Made by a program: the position numbers and the translations under genes
The notes under the pieces: generated by a model
What the model saw: the letters and a program-made list of their open reading frames with translations, nothing else
Told to the model about the DNA's origin: nothing
Databases searched by the model: none
In this document: in pieces, positions 47,566 through 55,533 of the stretch
Numbering within the stretch: the first letter of the stretch is position 1
Layout: each line of letters begins with the position of its first letter
Source: Saccharicrinis sp963677655
GTDB lineage: Bacteria; Bacteroidota; Bacteroidia; Bacteroidales; Marinilabiliaceae
NCBI GenBank assembly: GCA_963677655.1
Contig: OY782088.1
Length of the DNA: 64,000 nt
Reading direction: 5' to 3' (one strand)

Positions 47566-50500
47566 TTAAGACGAAAATGACTCGGATATTATTATCTGAG
47601 GTTTATTCTTAGTTGTTTTAACTCTTATTTTAGGTTTCTCCTCAAATGATTCTTCTTTTAATTCTTCAAGAGGATAAGACTTAATGATTTTAAGGATTTC
47701 ATTGAATTCATCAGCTCTTTTTAGCTTTTTACTTATACTTTCTTTTTTAAATTTGTTGATTTCACGAGGTAGTTTCTGAAAACGTCCTATTTCAATTGCC
47801 TTTTTTGCTTCTAGCAATAATTCTTTTTCATCATTAGATGCAAATTCCTGTAACGATAAATCTCTAATGATTGCAATAGCACGTTTTTCATTAGGTCCCT
47901 GTTTAACACTAGCTTTAGTTCCCAGACTTAATAAGCTTAAGTCTTCAATAAAAGAACTTAAAGCTGTATTTATTTGAGTATAATGAAATTCAGGTAATGC
48001 AATTGCTCTTTCTGTATATTCAGCTTTATATAGTCTTGCCGCTTCAACAAAGGTTAGTTCCTCAATTGAATTATCAGCATGCATTAAATAGTAGGCATCT
48101 CGTTTACGATCTTTAATGTAAGCAATTGTTTGTCCTTTAAGAGCTTTGTTGTTTCTGCCACAGCGAGCTCTGTGTGGGATTTTGTTTTTAATATATTGGT
48201 ATTCTTCTGGATGTTCCTCTCTGAATTTTCGTAAGTAATTAAGATATTCTAAACGTTCATCTTTTTCTTCTTCAGGGAGCTGTTCAAATAGTCCAAATGA
48301 ATCATAATCTTCCTGAGTGGAGTATATCTGGCTATCTTCTCCTAAAGCAGAGTGGAAGGCTTGCAATTTTATATATGCTTTTTTATTCAATTCTATCTCA
48401 TTATCTGCTTGTTCTGTAGGGAAGAAGTTGTAGATATGAATAAAATTAGAGGGCGTACCAACTCGATTTACACGCCCGATACGTTGCATTAGTCGAGTTG
48501 AATTCCAAGGTATATCGTAGTTTAAAATTACATTTGAGCGATGAAGATTTACTCCTTCAGCCAATACTTCAGTTGTAATTATTATATCGTAATCATCTTT
48601 TCGTTCTGTTATAGGTTGATTTGCATCAAAGTTTTCCGCTATTATATCGGTAAGTTCTTTAGCGTTTGAAGAATCAACACTTAAAATTCTTTTAAATCCA
48701 TCATTTTTAAGCTTATCTACAATGTGTGCAGTAGTTTCTTTTGATTCAGAGAATATTACTAGTTTGTTATTGTCGTTAATTTCAGAATTAAAAAACTCCC
48801 CTTTTAACTTATGAATTAATGTATCATATTTAGGGTCGTAACTATTGACAGCTTCCCATTTACCAACTAGTGTTTCTAATATTTCATTATCCTTTTGTAT
48901 ACCTTGAATAAATTCTTCGGAAAATTCTTCAACATCAAAAGCTTGAATTTTTGCCGGGTCATCTGAATTCAGCAGTAGTTCATCTAATTCTGCTTCATTA
49001 TCATTCAATATAAATTCACTAACACCAAGTTTTGGAGCGATGTAAATTTTACCATTTTCAATCATTTTTAGCATTGCCCGGTTTGCATCATAATATCGAC
49101 CTAAACTCATTCTAAAAGCATGGAACGAACTATCAATACGCTTAACTAAAAGGATTTTCATAATAACTGCCAATTGCTCAGAAATACGATCTGCCTGGCT
49201 TGCATTCACATTTGTTGCTTTTTTATATTGCTTTTTGGCTTCATCGCTCATAAATTTTATGGCTTGATAACGATAATAGCCTAATCCCTTTTTAGTATCC
49301 TTTACCAATTTTAAAGTTTCATCATATAATTGGCTAACTTCATCATTTAACTGATAAAGTATTTGTTTGGGTGGTATAATTTCTGGAAATGAAACTCCCT
49401 GTTCTTTGATATCATTCAAATAACTAGGAGTATTTCTGATATCGGTTCGAGTTCTTCTAACAATAACAGGTTCCAAGACTTTTGTTCGTATCTCTTCGTA
49501 GATTTCTTTTACACCCTGAGCAATTTTAATTTGGTCTCTTTCTTTTTTCAGTTTATTGTATTTGTCAATTAATGGCCGGAAAAAATGCTGTAAGTTTCCA
49601 ACTTCCAGGGTTGACTGTTTAGAATCTTGAAACAAATAAAGTTGGTTTCGAATATCTTCTGGTTTATTATTTAATGGAGTAGCTGTTACAAGAATAACTT
49701 TTTTCTTATCAGATAAATCATTTCCTTGCCTTTTACGTTTGGTTTTACAGATTTTCTGTAACTGGTGAAACATCTCCGACTCATCAGAACGAAATTTGTG
49801 AGCTTCATCCACTATTATTAAGTCATAATCTTCAGGATGTTTGATTTTATGAAGAGAACCATTAGTAATAAAATCGATATTGGGTACTTCAAAATCCCTT
49901 ATTGTTCTTCTCCAGCTTTTTTCAACTGCCGGAGGGTATATTATTAACGTTTTTGTTCTATACCCATTAGCAAAATAGAATTTCTTAGCTATAATTGTGG
50001 CAATGATAGTTTTACCCAAACCTACTACATCAGCCAACACAAATCCGGAGTGTTTTAGAAGTTTAGAATAACCATCGTTTACTGCATCAATTTGATAAGC
50101 AAGTTTCTTATATCCTTTAGGAAGGTCTGTAATTGATTCCGGGTCGTATTCAATTGCTTTACCAAAGTATTCGATTAAAAGTTTAATATATATTTCAAAT
50201 GGTGAAAATTCATTACTGATATGAGTTGTCTTTTTTAGATCTTCAAGGGATTGTGGTAGAATATCAATTGCTTCTTTCCAAAGATCATCAAAGGTAGTAC
50301 TAGCAAATACCACATCATCATAGTAAGGTAGTAAGACATTGAATTCAAAGTTCTTTTCGATACCCGAAACTGAAAGGTTAGATGACCCCGTAATTACTCT
50401 TCCAGGATTGTGCTCATTCCATTGTTTTGGTCTGAAAATATAGATTTTTGCATGAATGTTTTTATCAGGATGGGCTTTAATTTCTATTTTACCGGAGGTG

Positions 50501-50847
50501 ATATCATCAATGAATTGAACTATACCATCTTCAACATCTTTGGTATAATCACATTGTTCTATATCATTTCTTAAATCCCTTAAAAACTCTTCTCTGGTAA
50601 CTTCAGTATTAAAATTAAACTCCAAACCTTTTCTAGCAGCTTCACTAATCAAATGGTCAACATCAATTCCAACTAGGATTCTAATTTTCTCAACGTCTTT
50701 TAAGAACTTACGAATCCTGAAATAACCAGATGAACGGAAGTATCCCACCAAGGCATCAAATGCATTTACCTCTGTATGTTCAAAGATACCTTTGAATTTA
50801 TTAAGAAGAGTGTTGTCCTCTTTATTTGTAAAAAACTTAGTACTCAT
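47566..50847 (-). CDS. SNF2 helicase with N-terminal phospholipase D domain
   Basis: A 1093-residue protein. Residues ~1-190 are a PLD-like nuclease domain with the HxK signature in HAKIYIFRP and the ITGSSNLSVSG motif. The SNF2 helicase follows: LADVVGLGKTIIATIIA (Walker A, near residue 275), LIIVDEAHKF (near 341), LVTATPLNN and the C-lobe TTEVLAEGVNLH with LMQRIGRVNRVG near residue 790. Such PLD-SNF2 proteins occur in restriction-like loci. It starts 6 bp after the XRE regulator. It would translocate on DNA and may cut or sense it; which part matters is unknown. Confidence 0.92.
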   Translation of the reverse strand: MSTKFFTNKEDNTLLNKFKGIFEHTEVNAFDALVGYFRSSGYFRIRKFLKDVEKIRILVGIDVDHLISEAARKGLEFNFNTEVTREEFLRDLRNDIEQCDYTKDVEDGIVQFIDDITSGKIEIKAHPDKNIHAKIYIFRPKQWNEHNPGRVITGSSNLSVSGIEKNFEFNVLLPYYDDVVFASTTFDDLWKEAIDILPQSLEDLKKTTHISNEFSPFEIYIKLLIEYFGKAIEYDPESITDLPKGYKKLAYQIDAVNDGYSKLLKHSGFVLADVVGLGKTIIATIIAKKFYFANGYRTKTLIIYPPAVEKSWRRTIRDFEVPNIDFITNGSLHKIKHPEDYDLIIVDEAHKFRSDESEMFHQLQKICKTKRKRQGNDLSDKKKVILVTATPLNNKPEDIRNQLYLFQDSKQSTLEVGNLQHFFRPLIDKYNKLKKERDQIKIAQGVKEIYEEIRTKVLEPVIVRRTRTDIRNTPSYLNDIKEQGVSFPEIIPPKQILYQLNDEVSQLYDETLKLVKDTKKGLGYYRYQAIKFMSDEAKKQYKKATNVNASQADRISEQLAVIMKILLVKRIDSSFHAFRMSLGRYYDANRAMLKMIENGKIYIAPKLGVSEFILNDNEAELDELLLNSDDPAKIQAFDVEEFSEEFIQGIQKDNEILETLVGKWEAVNSYDPKYDTLIHKLKGEFFNSEINDNNKLVIFSESKETTAHIVDKLKNDGFKRILSVDSSNAKELTDIIAENFDANQPITERKDDYDIIITTEVLAEGVNLHRSNVILNYDIPWNSTRLMQRIGRVNRVGTPSNFIHIYNFFPTEQADNEIELNKKAYIKLQAFHSALGEDSQIYSTQEDYDSFGLFEQLPEEEKDERLEYLNYLRKFREEHPEEYQYIKNKIPHRARCGRNNKALKGQTIAYIKDRKRDAYYLMHADNSIEELTFVEAARLYKAEYTERAIALPEFHYTQINTALSSFIEDLSLLSLGTKASVKQGPNEKRAIAIIRDLSLQEFASNDEKELLLEAKKAIEIGRFQKLPREINKFKKESISKKLKRADEFNEILKIIKSYPLEELKEESFEEKPKIRVKTTKNKPQIIISESFSS

Positions 50848-50853
50848 AGATGC

Positions 50854-51129
50854 TTATAACTTCATTTCAACAAAACTTAAAGTTGCTTTCGCTACTTTCT
50901 CGTCTTTAATTATTTCGTAAATCTGACCAGCTAACCATAAGGTCAACAACTCATCCACGTCAATCTCAAATATCCTGGCTAACTCAATTACTTGTTCACG
51001 CTTTGCTCTTCTTTCGCTACGTTCAATCTTGCTGTACATGGGAGAGTCAATCTCTAATGCTGCTGCTAATTGTCGTTGAACCATTCCTTTTTCCTCTCGG
51101 AGTTCTTTGATACGTTTTCCTAAAAACAT
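50854..51129 (-). CDS. XRE-family regulator of the defence operon
   Basis: A 91-residue helix-turn-helix protein (KELREEKGMVQRQLAAALEI and SKIERSERRAKREQVIELARIF). Its start is the first in the minus-strand operon and it ends 6 bp before the helicase gene. Small XRE proteins often repress linked methyltransferase and nuclease genes until the host DNA is modified; that role is inferred from position. Confidence 0.88.
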   Translation of the reverse strand: MFLGKRIKELREEKGMVQRQLAAALEIDSPMYSKIERSERRAKREQVIELARIFEIDVDELLTLWLAGQIYEIIKDEKVAKATLSFVEMKL

Positions 51130-51393
51130 GCTAATTATTTTAAGACTTGTCAGAATTTGACTAAAAATACAAAAGAAATAAAAAGAAATAGCAAAGTGTA
51201 GAATAAAGTTATTAACAATGAAAAAACATACTCTTTAATATTTAATTGAGACAATATGGATTGTGTATTAAGGATCTTAATTAAAGAGAAGTGAATCAAT
51301 TAGTACACTGAATCAGATAATAAATAATGGAATGGCTTTATTAAATTTCAAATGGATATGGTATATTGGTGTTGATTTAAAATTAATTGTATC

Positions 51394-51432
51394 ATGAATC
51401 TATATCACAAATACAAACAAGTTCTTGGTTAA
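51394..51432 (+). CDS. Leader peptide before the first CxxC small protein
   Basis: A 12-codon frame encoding MNLYHKYKQVLG, with a stop inside the following hairpin. An identical peptide is encoded at 52687-52725, where the one changed base (AAT to AAC) is synonymous. Conservation of the peptide in both duplicated units favours real translation, perhaps for attenuation or coupling. Confidence 0.5.
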   Translation: MNLYHKYKQVLG

Positions 51433-51450
51433 GTATTCATCATTACTTAA
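51429..51450 (+). promoter_or_regulatory. Hairpin over leader stop codon, unit 1
   Basis: TTAAGTA (51429-51435) pairs with TACTTAA (51444-51450). The stem overlaps the leader stop codon and ends six bases before the next start codon, so ribosomes on the leader could open or block it. Confidence 0.5.
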
Positions 51451-51456
51451 CTAAAA

Positions 51457-51726
51457 ATGAAACATTTTGAGGAGGATTTTCCTCTTAGATTAAAAGTAAA
51501 AACGAAAAAAGAATTTCGTCATAAAAAAGCGTTTGGATGTTATTATCCTGGAATAGTTGACATTCCTATAAAGTTCAATAATGTAAGAATTTCAAGAATT
51601 CAAAACTATATTGAAATGGGTGGTTGTCAGTATTGTTCTCCTCATGGCAGAGAAACACCCAACTCAACTATTTCAAAACAACGAAATAAGAATTGGAAAA
51701 GATACCGCAAAACAAAATGGAAATGA
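51457..51726 (+). CDS. Small basic CxxC protein, unit 1
   Basis: An 89-residue, highly basic protein of unknown family, nearly identical to the one at 52750-53019. It has one CxxC pair (GGCQYCSPHGRETPNS) and a Lys/Arg-rich tail (SKQRNKNWKRYRKTKWK), as expected for a small zinc- or nucleic-acid-binding protein. The preceding 12-residue leader and hairpin and the following terminator are duplicated with it. Unit 2 differs at six residues. Its function is unknown; its place in a defence-rich island gives the only hint. Confidence 0.7.
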   Translation: MKHFEEDFPLRLKVKTKKEFRHKKAFGCYYPGIVDIPIKFNNVRISRIQNYIEMGGCQYCSPHGRETPNSTISKQRNKNWKRYRKTKWK

Positions 51727-51730
51727 TTTA

Positions 51731-51759
51731 AAAGGCATCAGTTATGGTGCCTTTTTTTT
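51731..51759 (+). terminator. Intrinsic terminator, unit 1
   Basis: AAAGGCATCA (51731-51740) pairs with TGGTGCCTTT (51745-51754) around a GTTA loop with one G-U pair, then a run of T. It lies five bases after the stop codon. Confidence 0.85.
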
Positions 51760-51830
51760 AATAAAACACACCCATAGTCAAACATTTTTAATATAAATAT
51801 TGATGTTTTTGTTCTAAAGACCAAGATAAA

Positions 51831-52349
51831 TTATAACCAATGAGTTTTAAGTTTTCCTTCTCTAATTGGAGTGTAATATAGGTCGAAACCGTAATTCCAT
51901 ATTGTATAAGCACTGCTCCATGTACTTCCATTGTCTGGATAAAAATTCATCACTCCAGTAAAATAACTTGTGCTAAAATTCAAGCCATTACCAGGTATGA
52001 AATGATATTGTCTAGTGAATGTAATTGTTCCTTTTTCATAATGTGTAAACATTTCTATTAAATCATCTGGTTTATCATACCCATTCTCATAGATTAATAA
52101 AATTTGATACTCCAAAGAATAAGTATTATCTGGATTTATACTTATTTTTCCATCTGTTAAATATAGGCGAAGTCCTTCTTCCGGAAATTGAAGACTACTA
52201 AAGTATTCTCCTTTATAAGTAAGTTCTGCCCAAAATAAGCCAAGATTTTCTTGATAATAAAAAGGAGGATCATTGGGCTCTAGTTTAGCATCTTTATCAC
52301 ATGAATAAAGAGATAATATTAATGCAAGGATTAAACATAGAGCTTTCAT
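51831..52349 (-). CDS. Putative lipoprotein
   Basis: A 172-residue protein from the ATG at 52347-52349, chosen because it gives a lipoprotein signal (MKALCLILALILSLYSC) with the lipobox cysteine at residue 17. The longer frame adds 16 residues before it. The mature part is beta-rich (KISINPDNTYSLEYQILLIY, GTITFTRQYHFIPG) and resembles small lipocalin-like Bacteroidota lipoproteins, but I recognise no specific family. It lies between the two duplicated CxxC units on the opposite strand. Confidence 0.75.
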   Translation of the reverse strand: MKALCLILALILSLYSCDKDAKLEPNDPPFYYQENLGLFWAELTYKGEYFSSLQFPEEGLRLYLTDGKISINPDNTYSLEYQILLIYENGYDKPDDLIEMFTHYEKGTITFTRQYHFIPGNGLNFSTSYFTGVMNFYPDNGSTWSSAYTIWNYGFDLYYTPIREGKLKTHWL

Positions 52350-52535
52350 GTCTATTGAATTTTTATGAAATACTGTATTAGAAAAATACAGTAACAATCA
52401 TCTAGGTCATTATTGATCTAATTTCTTGTAAAACCTTAATGAATTAACATATTGTTGTGTTTTAACTGTTTTATATAAAGTTCCAACATAAAATAGATTG
52501 TGTCAAGTATAATAAATCAGATTACCACTAAATAT

Positions 52536-52568
52536 AAAGCCACCATCAAACGTTCTGACGGTGGCTTT
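52536..52568. terminator. Strong hairpin in spacer
   Basis: AAAGCCACC (52536-52544) and GGTGGCTTT (52560-52568) form a perfect 9-bp stem. The adjacent T-tracts are short on both strands. No gene ends directly next to it, so it may terminate an unseen short transcript. Confidence 0.5.
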
Positions 52569-52686
52569 CAATCTTTAACCAAACCTAACCCTAAACTATG
52601 AGTTATATTCAAATATAATGATTTTGTTCCAATCGGAAAATATTTACTAATTTTAGATTAACAAATATTTGAAAAGGTTATTCATC

Positions 52687-52725
52687 ATGAACCTATATCA
52701 CAAATACAAACAAGTTCTTGGTTAA
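52687..52725 (+). CDS. Leader peptide before the second CxxC small protein
   Basis: A 12-codon frame encoding the same MNLYHKYKQVLG peptide as unit 1. Its stop codon lies in the hairpin 52723-52742. Confidence 0.5.
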   Translation: MNLYHKYKQVLG

Positions 52726-52742
52726 GTATTCATCAATACTTA
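52723..52742 (+). promoter_or_regulatory. Hairpin over leader stop codon, unit 2
   Basis: TAAGTATT (52723-52730) pairs with AATACTTA (52735-52742) around CATC. Compared with unit 1 the pairing has shifted by a base or two but a stable stem is kept, which suggests the structure matters. Confidence 0.5.
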
Positions 52743-52749
52743 GCTAAAA

Positions 52750-53019
52750 ATGAAACATTTTGAGGAGGATTTCCCTCATAGGTTAAAAGTAAAAACAAAA
52801 AAAGAATTCCGTCTTAAAAAAGTATTTGGATGTTATTATCCAGGATTAGTTGACATTCCTATAAAGTTCAATAATGTAAGAATTTCAAGAATTCAGAACT
52901 ATATTGAAATGGGTGGTTGCCAGTATTGTTTTCCTCATGGCAGAGAAACACCCAACTCAACTATTTCAAAACAAAGAAATAAGAATTGGAAAAGATACCG
53001 CAAAACAAGATGGAAATGA
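52750..53019 (+). CDS. Small basic CxxC protein, unit 2
   Basis: An 89-residue protein nearly identical to the one at 51457-51726, including the GGCQYC pair and the basic tail. Differences are conservative (for example LRLKVK to HRLKVK, HKKAFG to LKKVFG, YPGIV to YPGLV). The unit repeats with a period of 1293 bp, including its leader, hairpin and terminator. Two near-copies with intact frames suggest selection to keep both, or recent duplication. Confidence 0.7.
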   Translation: MKHFEEDFPHRLKVKTKKEFRLKKVFGCYYPGLVDIPIKFNNVRISRIQNYIEMGGCQYCFPHGRETPNSTISKQRNKNWKRYRKTRWK

Positions 53020-53025
53020 TTTAAG

Positions 53026-53053
53026 AGGCATCAGTTATGGTGCCTTGTTTTTT
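53026..53053 (+). terminator. Intrinsic terminator, unit 2
   Basis: AGGCATCA (53026-53033) pairs with TGGTGCCT (53038-53045) around GTTA, followed by TGTTTTTTT. It is the counterpart of the terminator of unit 1. Confidence 0.8.
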
Positions 53054-53319
53054 TAATAATATCTAGCTTTTTTGTATTCCATATTTACATCTTCAATGTG
53101 TGTGCGAATTTCATTATTCGCTAAAGAAAATCTCGCTTTTAATCTATTTTTTTTATTTTCAGATCTTTTATGTAGTGTCTTCATTTTACACAATTTGCAC
53201 CCGCAATTTAAAGAATGATTTTTGCTTAGATAGTTTATTCCTCTGTATCCCCAACCAAAGGAATCCCATAATTTCTTTCTCTTTTCAGCGTAATGACGGT
53301 CTTTGTTAGTAAGCATCAA
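53053..53319 (-). CDS. Small basic CGCxxC protein
   Basis: An 88-residue basic protein of unknown function. It has SLNCGCKLCKMKT near residue 40, a cysteine knuckle comparable to that of the neighbouring CxxC proteins, flanked by Lys/Arg-rich helices (KKNRLKARFSL). It lies directly after, and convergent with, the second duplicated unit. It ends 13 bp from the metallophosphoesterase start side on the same strand and may be read with it. Nucleic-acid binding is plausible. Confidence 0.6.
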   Translation of the reverse strand: MMLTNKDRHYAEKRKKLWDSFGWGYRGINYLSKNHSLNCGCKLCKMKTLHKRSENKKNRLKARFSLANNEIRTHIEDVNMEYKKARYY

Positions 53320-53331
53320 GTATAATTTAAA

Positions 53332-54093
53332 TTATATTTCAAAAAATGCAGCGTTTTTAAATTCATGATGTTCACCCAAATGTACATATCCTAGTTGATT
53401 TGTAACTAACTTCGTTCCATTAATTTCTTTTTCAGGCATATTATCATGATGATGGGCATAGATCCAATAATCAACATCTAAATCATGAATTAATGGATGT
53501 AATTCTGTTACAAAAGCGGGACTGATAATTGATGTTTTGTACTTCTCAGGATTACATAGCTGACTTGGAACATGATGAGTAACAATTACTTTTTTAGAGG
53601 CTTTAGATTTGACAATTGATTGCTGAAGAAATGCAATACTTCTTTCATGTAATTCATTAAAAATGTCTGTATTCAAATCTTTTCCATAATATTTGATTTT
53701 ATAAAAATCACTTACGTTATTTTCAATATATAGAGATTTTTCAATAGGTATATTTGACCATAAAGTGCTATAAAAGAATTCCACTCCTTCAATAGCAATA
53801 GATGTGTTGTTAACCATCCATATATTTTCCCTTATGGATTCAAATACAGGTTTATCAATAATTCTTAAATCTTTACCGGTATAGAACTCATGATTTCCCG
53901 GAACATAATATACTGCTTTAAAACGTTTTGAAATATAATCAAAGAAAGAGTGTTTAAAATGCTTCTTTCCCCAATAAGTTATGTCTCCAGCCAGGACTAG
54001 TATATCTCCAACTGGATTAATTGGGTTCTTATGAAGATATAAACTATTCTGGATAAACTCAAGATGTAGATCGGAACAATATTGAATAACCAT
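53332..54093 (-). CDS. Calcineurin-like metallophosphoesterase
   Basis: A 253-residue enzyme of the two-metal phosphoesterase superfamily. The metal motifs are all present: CSDLHLE (D-x-H) near residue 7, LVLAGDITYWG near residue 33, VPGNHEFY (GNHE) near residue 64, IVTHHVPS near residue 170 and YWIYAHHHDN (GHxH variant) near residue 211. Substrates of this family range from nucleotides to proteins and DNA ends; none can be chosen here. No signal peptide is present. It starts close to the structured-RNA region that is read on the other strand. Confidence 0.92.
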   Translation of the reverse strand: MVIQYCSDLHLEFIQNSLYLHKNPINPVGDILVLAGDITYWGKKHFKHSFFDYISKRFKAVYYVPGNHEFYTGKDLRIIDKPVFESIRENIWMVNNTSIAIEGVEFFYSTLWSNIPIEKSLYIENNVSDFYKIKYYGKDLNTDIFNELHERSIAFLQQSIVKSKASKKVIVTHHVPSQLCNPEKYKTSIISPAFVTELHPLIHDLDVDYWIYAHHHDNMPEKEINGTKLVTNQLGYVHLGEHHEFKNAAFFEI

Positions 54094-54208
54094 AAGGGAA
54101 AAAAGAATTTGAATTCAAACAAAATAAATAAAAAGTTCAATAGTCAGCAATGATTTACTATTTTTGAAGCTGAAATATTAAAATAATTGTTGCGTCACTG
54201 ACGCTTCT

Positions 54209-54327
54209 CCTTAGAAAAACGACCAATTTTATCAAGAGAGAGAAGTCAGAAAGTGAATGCACCCTGATATGGGTGTGTTCCTTTCGCTTGTATGGTTCTC
54301 TCAGGTGCTTGGTCGTACCTTCTAAGG
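54209..54327 (+). ncRNA. Long structured 5' RNA element of unknown class
   Basis: Nested perfect helices: CCTTAGAA (54209-54216) with TTCTAAGG (54320-54327); CGACCAA (54220-54226) with TTGGTCG (54309-54315); GAGAGAA (54238-54244) with TTCTCTC (54296-54302); AAGTGAA (54251-54257) with TTCGCTT (54283-54289); GCACCC (54259-54264) with GGGTGT (54271-54276). The one wobble in the fourth helix and the one in the fifth are G-U on the plus strand, so the plus strand is the RNA. A short GCGTC-GACGC palindrome precedes it at 54192. It ends 70 bp before the gene at 54397. The class is unknown; riboswitch, protein-binding leader and guide RNA are all open. Confidence 0.65.
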
Positions 54328-54341
54328 CTATATAAAGCAAA

Positions 54342-54379
54342 GGTTCATGCCCACCTTCATTTTTAGGGGTTCGTGAACC
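54342..54379 (+). promoter_or_regulatory. Leader hairpin before the zinc-ribbon gene
   Basis: GGTTCATG (54342-54349) pairs with CGTGAACC (54372-54379), with one U-G pair only valid on the plus strand, and an inner CCC/GGG pairing. The gene starts 17 bases later after AAAGGAACGAG, an unusually clear purine-rich site for this genome. Confidence 0.6.
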
Positions 54380-54396
54380 AATAAAGGAACGAGCCT

Positions 54397-55518
54397 ATGA
54401 CCAGTTATCATTTCGATGAATTAAAAATAGATCCGTATTTTAGTAAGTTATCTTATGATGAACTCAAGGAGGTAATTTGCCACTTTCATAAAAAAGATTG
54501 TACTATTCCAAAGATTATGGAAAAGTACAATCTTGAAAAGGTAACTAATACTCAATTCCTAAAATTATTACCTCCTATTGTGCATCCAGATAATATCTGC
54601 GTAACATGTGGAGAAACCTCTCATAAGCTTCATATTAAAAGAGGAAAACTATCTAATCCAACTTGTCCAACATGTCATAAAGAAATGTTTTCAGAGGTTG
54701 ATCCTTATGAAAAGTTATTTCCGTATGACAATCTTTGGGAAGATGCGGCTTATTCCTACAAAAAAGGCAATGTCAAAACAATTAAAATCTCCAGAAAAAA
54801 ATTTGAAACACTTGATCTTGATGTCAAATTATTCTTGGGGAGTTTAATTCATACAGGTATTTCAAAAGACTTTAAAGTTATAGGTGCTAGAACTGTAGGA
54901 GATGGAGACCCTGCGCCAAATATATTTTACCTTAAACAATTAATGACAGAGCTAGGAGCTGGAAACCATTCTCCTTATGCAATTTATATTGAAATTGAAG
55001 AAGATATAGCAAGAAAATATTTTATGCCATTTAAAAGACTAGACCTTTCATTGGAAGAGCAATTGGAACTATGGAGGAAAGTTGCATTAAATGAGGTGAT
55101 TGAGATTTTTTATGGTAGTCTGGATTCAAGAGGCCTTGTTACCAACCAAAAAGAAGCAATCGCTCCAATTATGGCTGATTTGCTTAAACATTATTCTGTT
55201 GGGCAAATGGTGAACCTGATATGGCAAGCTTTAAATTTCAAATACGATGAATACCTAAAAGGTATGAGAGATAAAAATCATACTGCTAATTCTATTATTT
55301 ATGCTTGTCTGAACTTTGGGGAATCAAAAAGAAGAAGAAATCAAAAAGTCCAATGCTTTAATAGGCCCGTACAATTCCCTCAATCAGAATTATCAAAATA
55401 TCTTTTTAATGATGTATTAAAAATTGGAGATATTGGATATAGAGAAATTCCTTCTGAAATGGAATTAATGAAAGACCTGAATACAACCAAACAAGGAGAT
55501 ATTCTCACATTTAATTAA
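54397..55518 (+). CDS. Hypothetical zinc-ribbon protein behind structured leader RNA
   Basis: A 373-residue soluble protein without a recognised family. A zinc-ribbon is visible at about residues 68-97 (ICVTCGETSHK then PTCPTCHKEMF). The N-terminus (YDELKEVICHFHKKDCTIPKIMEKYN) looks like a small helix-turn-helix of the kind that precedes DNA-binding modules. The C-terminal half is helical with a basic patch (GESKRRRNQKVQ). Its long structured leader suggests either autoregulation through RNA binding or an RNA partner. It lies between defence-like and mobility genes. The secreted protein gene follows after 15 bp. Confidence 0.75.
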   Translation: MTSYHFDELKIDPYFSKLSYDELKEVICHFHKKDCTIPKIMEKYNLEKVTNTQFLKLLPPIVHPDNICVTCGETSHKLHIKRGKLSNPTCPTCHKEMFSEVDPYEKLFPYDNLWEDAAYSYKKGNVKTIKISRKKFETLDLDVKLFLGSLIHTGISKDFKVIGARTVGDGDPAPNIFYLKQLMTELGAGNHSPYAIYIEIEEDIARKYFMPFKRLDLSLEEQLELWRKVALNEVIEIFYGSLDSRGLVTNQKEAIAPIMADLLKHYSVGQMVNLIWQALNFKYDEYLKGMRDKNHTANSIIYACLNFGESKRRRNQKVQCFNRPVQFPQSELSKYLFNDVLKIGDIGYREIPSEMELMKDLNTTKQGDILTFN

Positions 55519-55533
55519 TATTAAAATAAACAA

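Noticed and set aside
44134..51129. Canonical DISARM or BREX locus
   Set aside because: A helicase, PLD domain and methyltransferase are present, but no DUF1998 (DrmB), PglZ or BrxC homologue was seen.
54158..54340. Minus-strand 60-residue frame over the structured RNA
   Set aside because: It arises from the paired arms of the RNA element, has no family features and no start context; the wobble pairs favour a plus-strand RNA.
54192..54396. Retron ncRNA
   Set aside because: The nested hairpin is reminiscent of an msr-msd, but no reverse transcriptase gene lies in the window.
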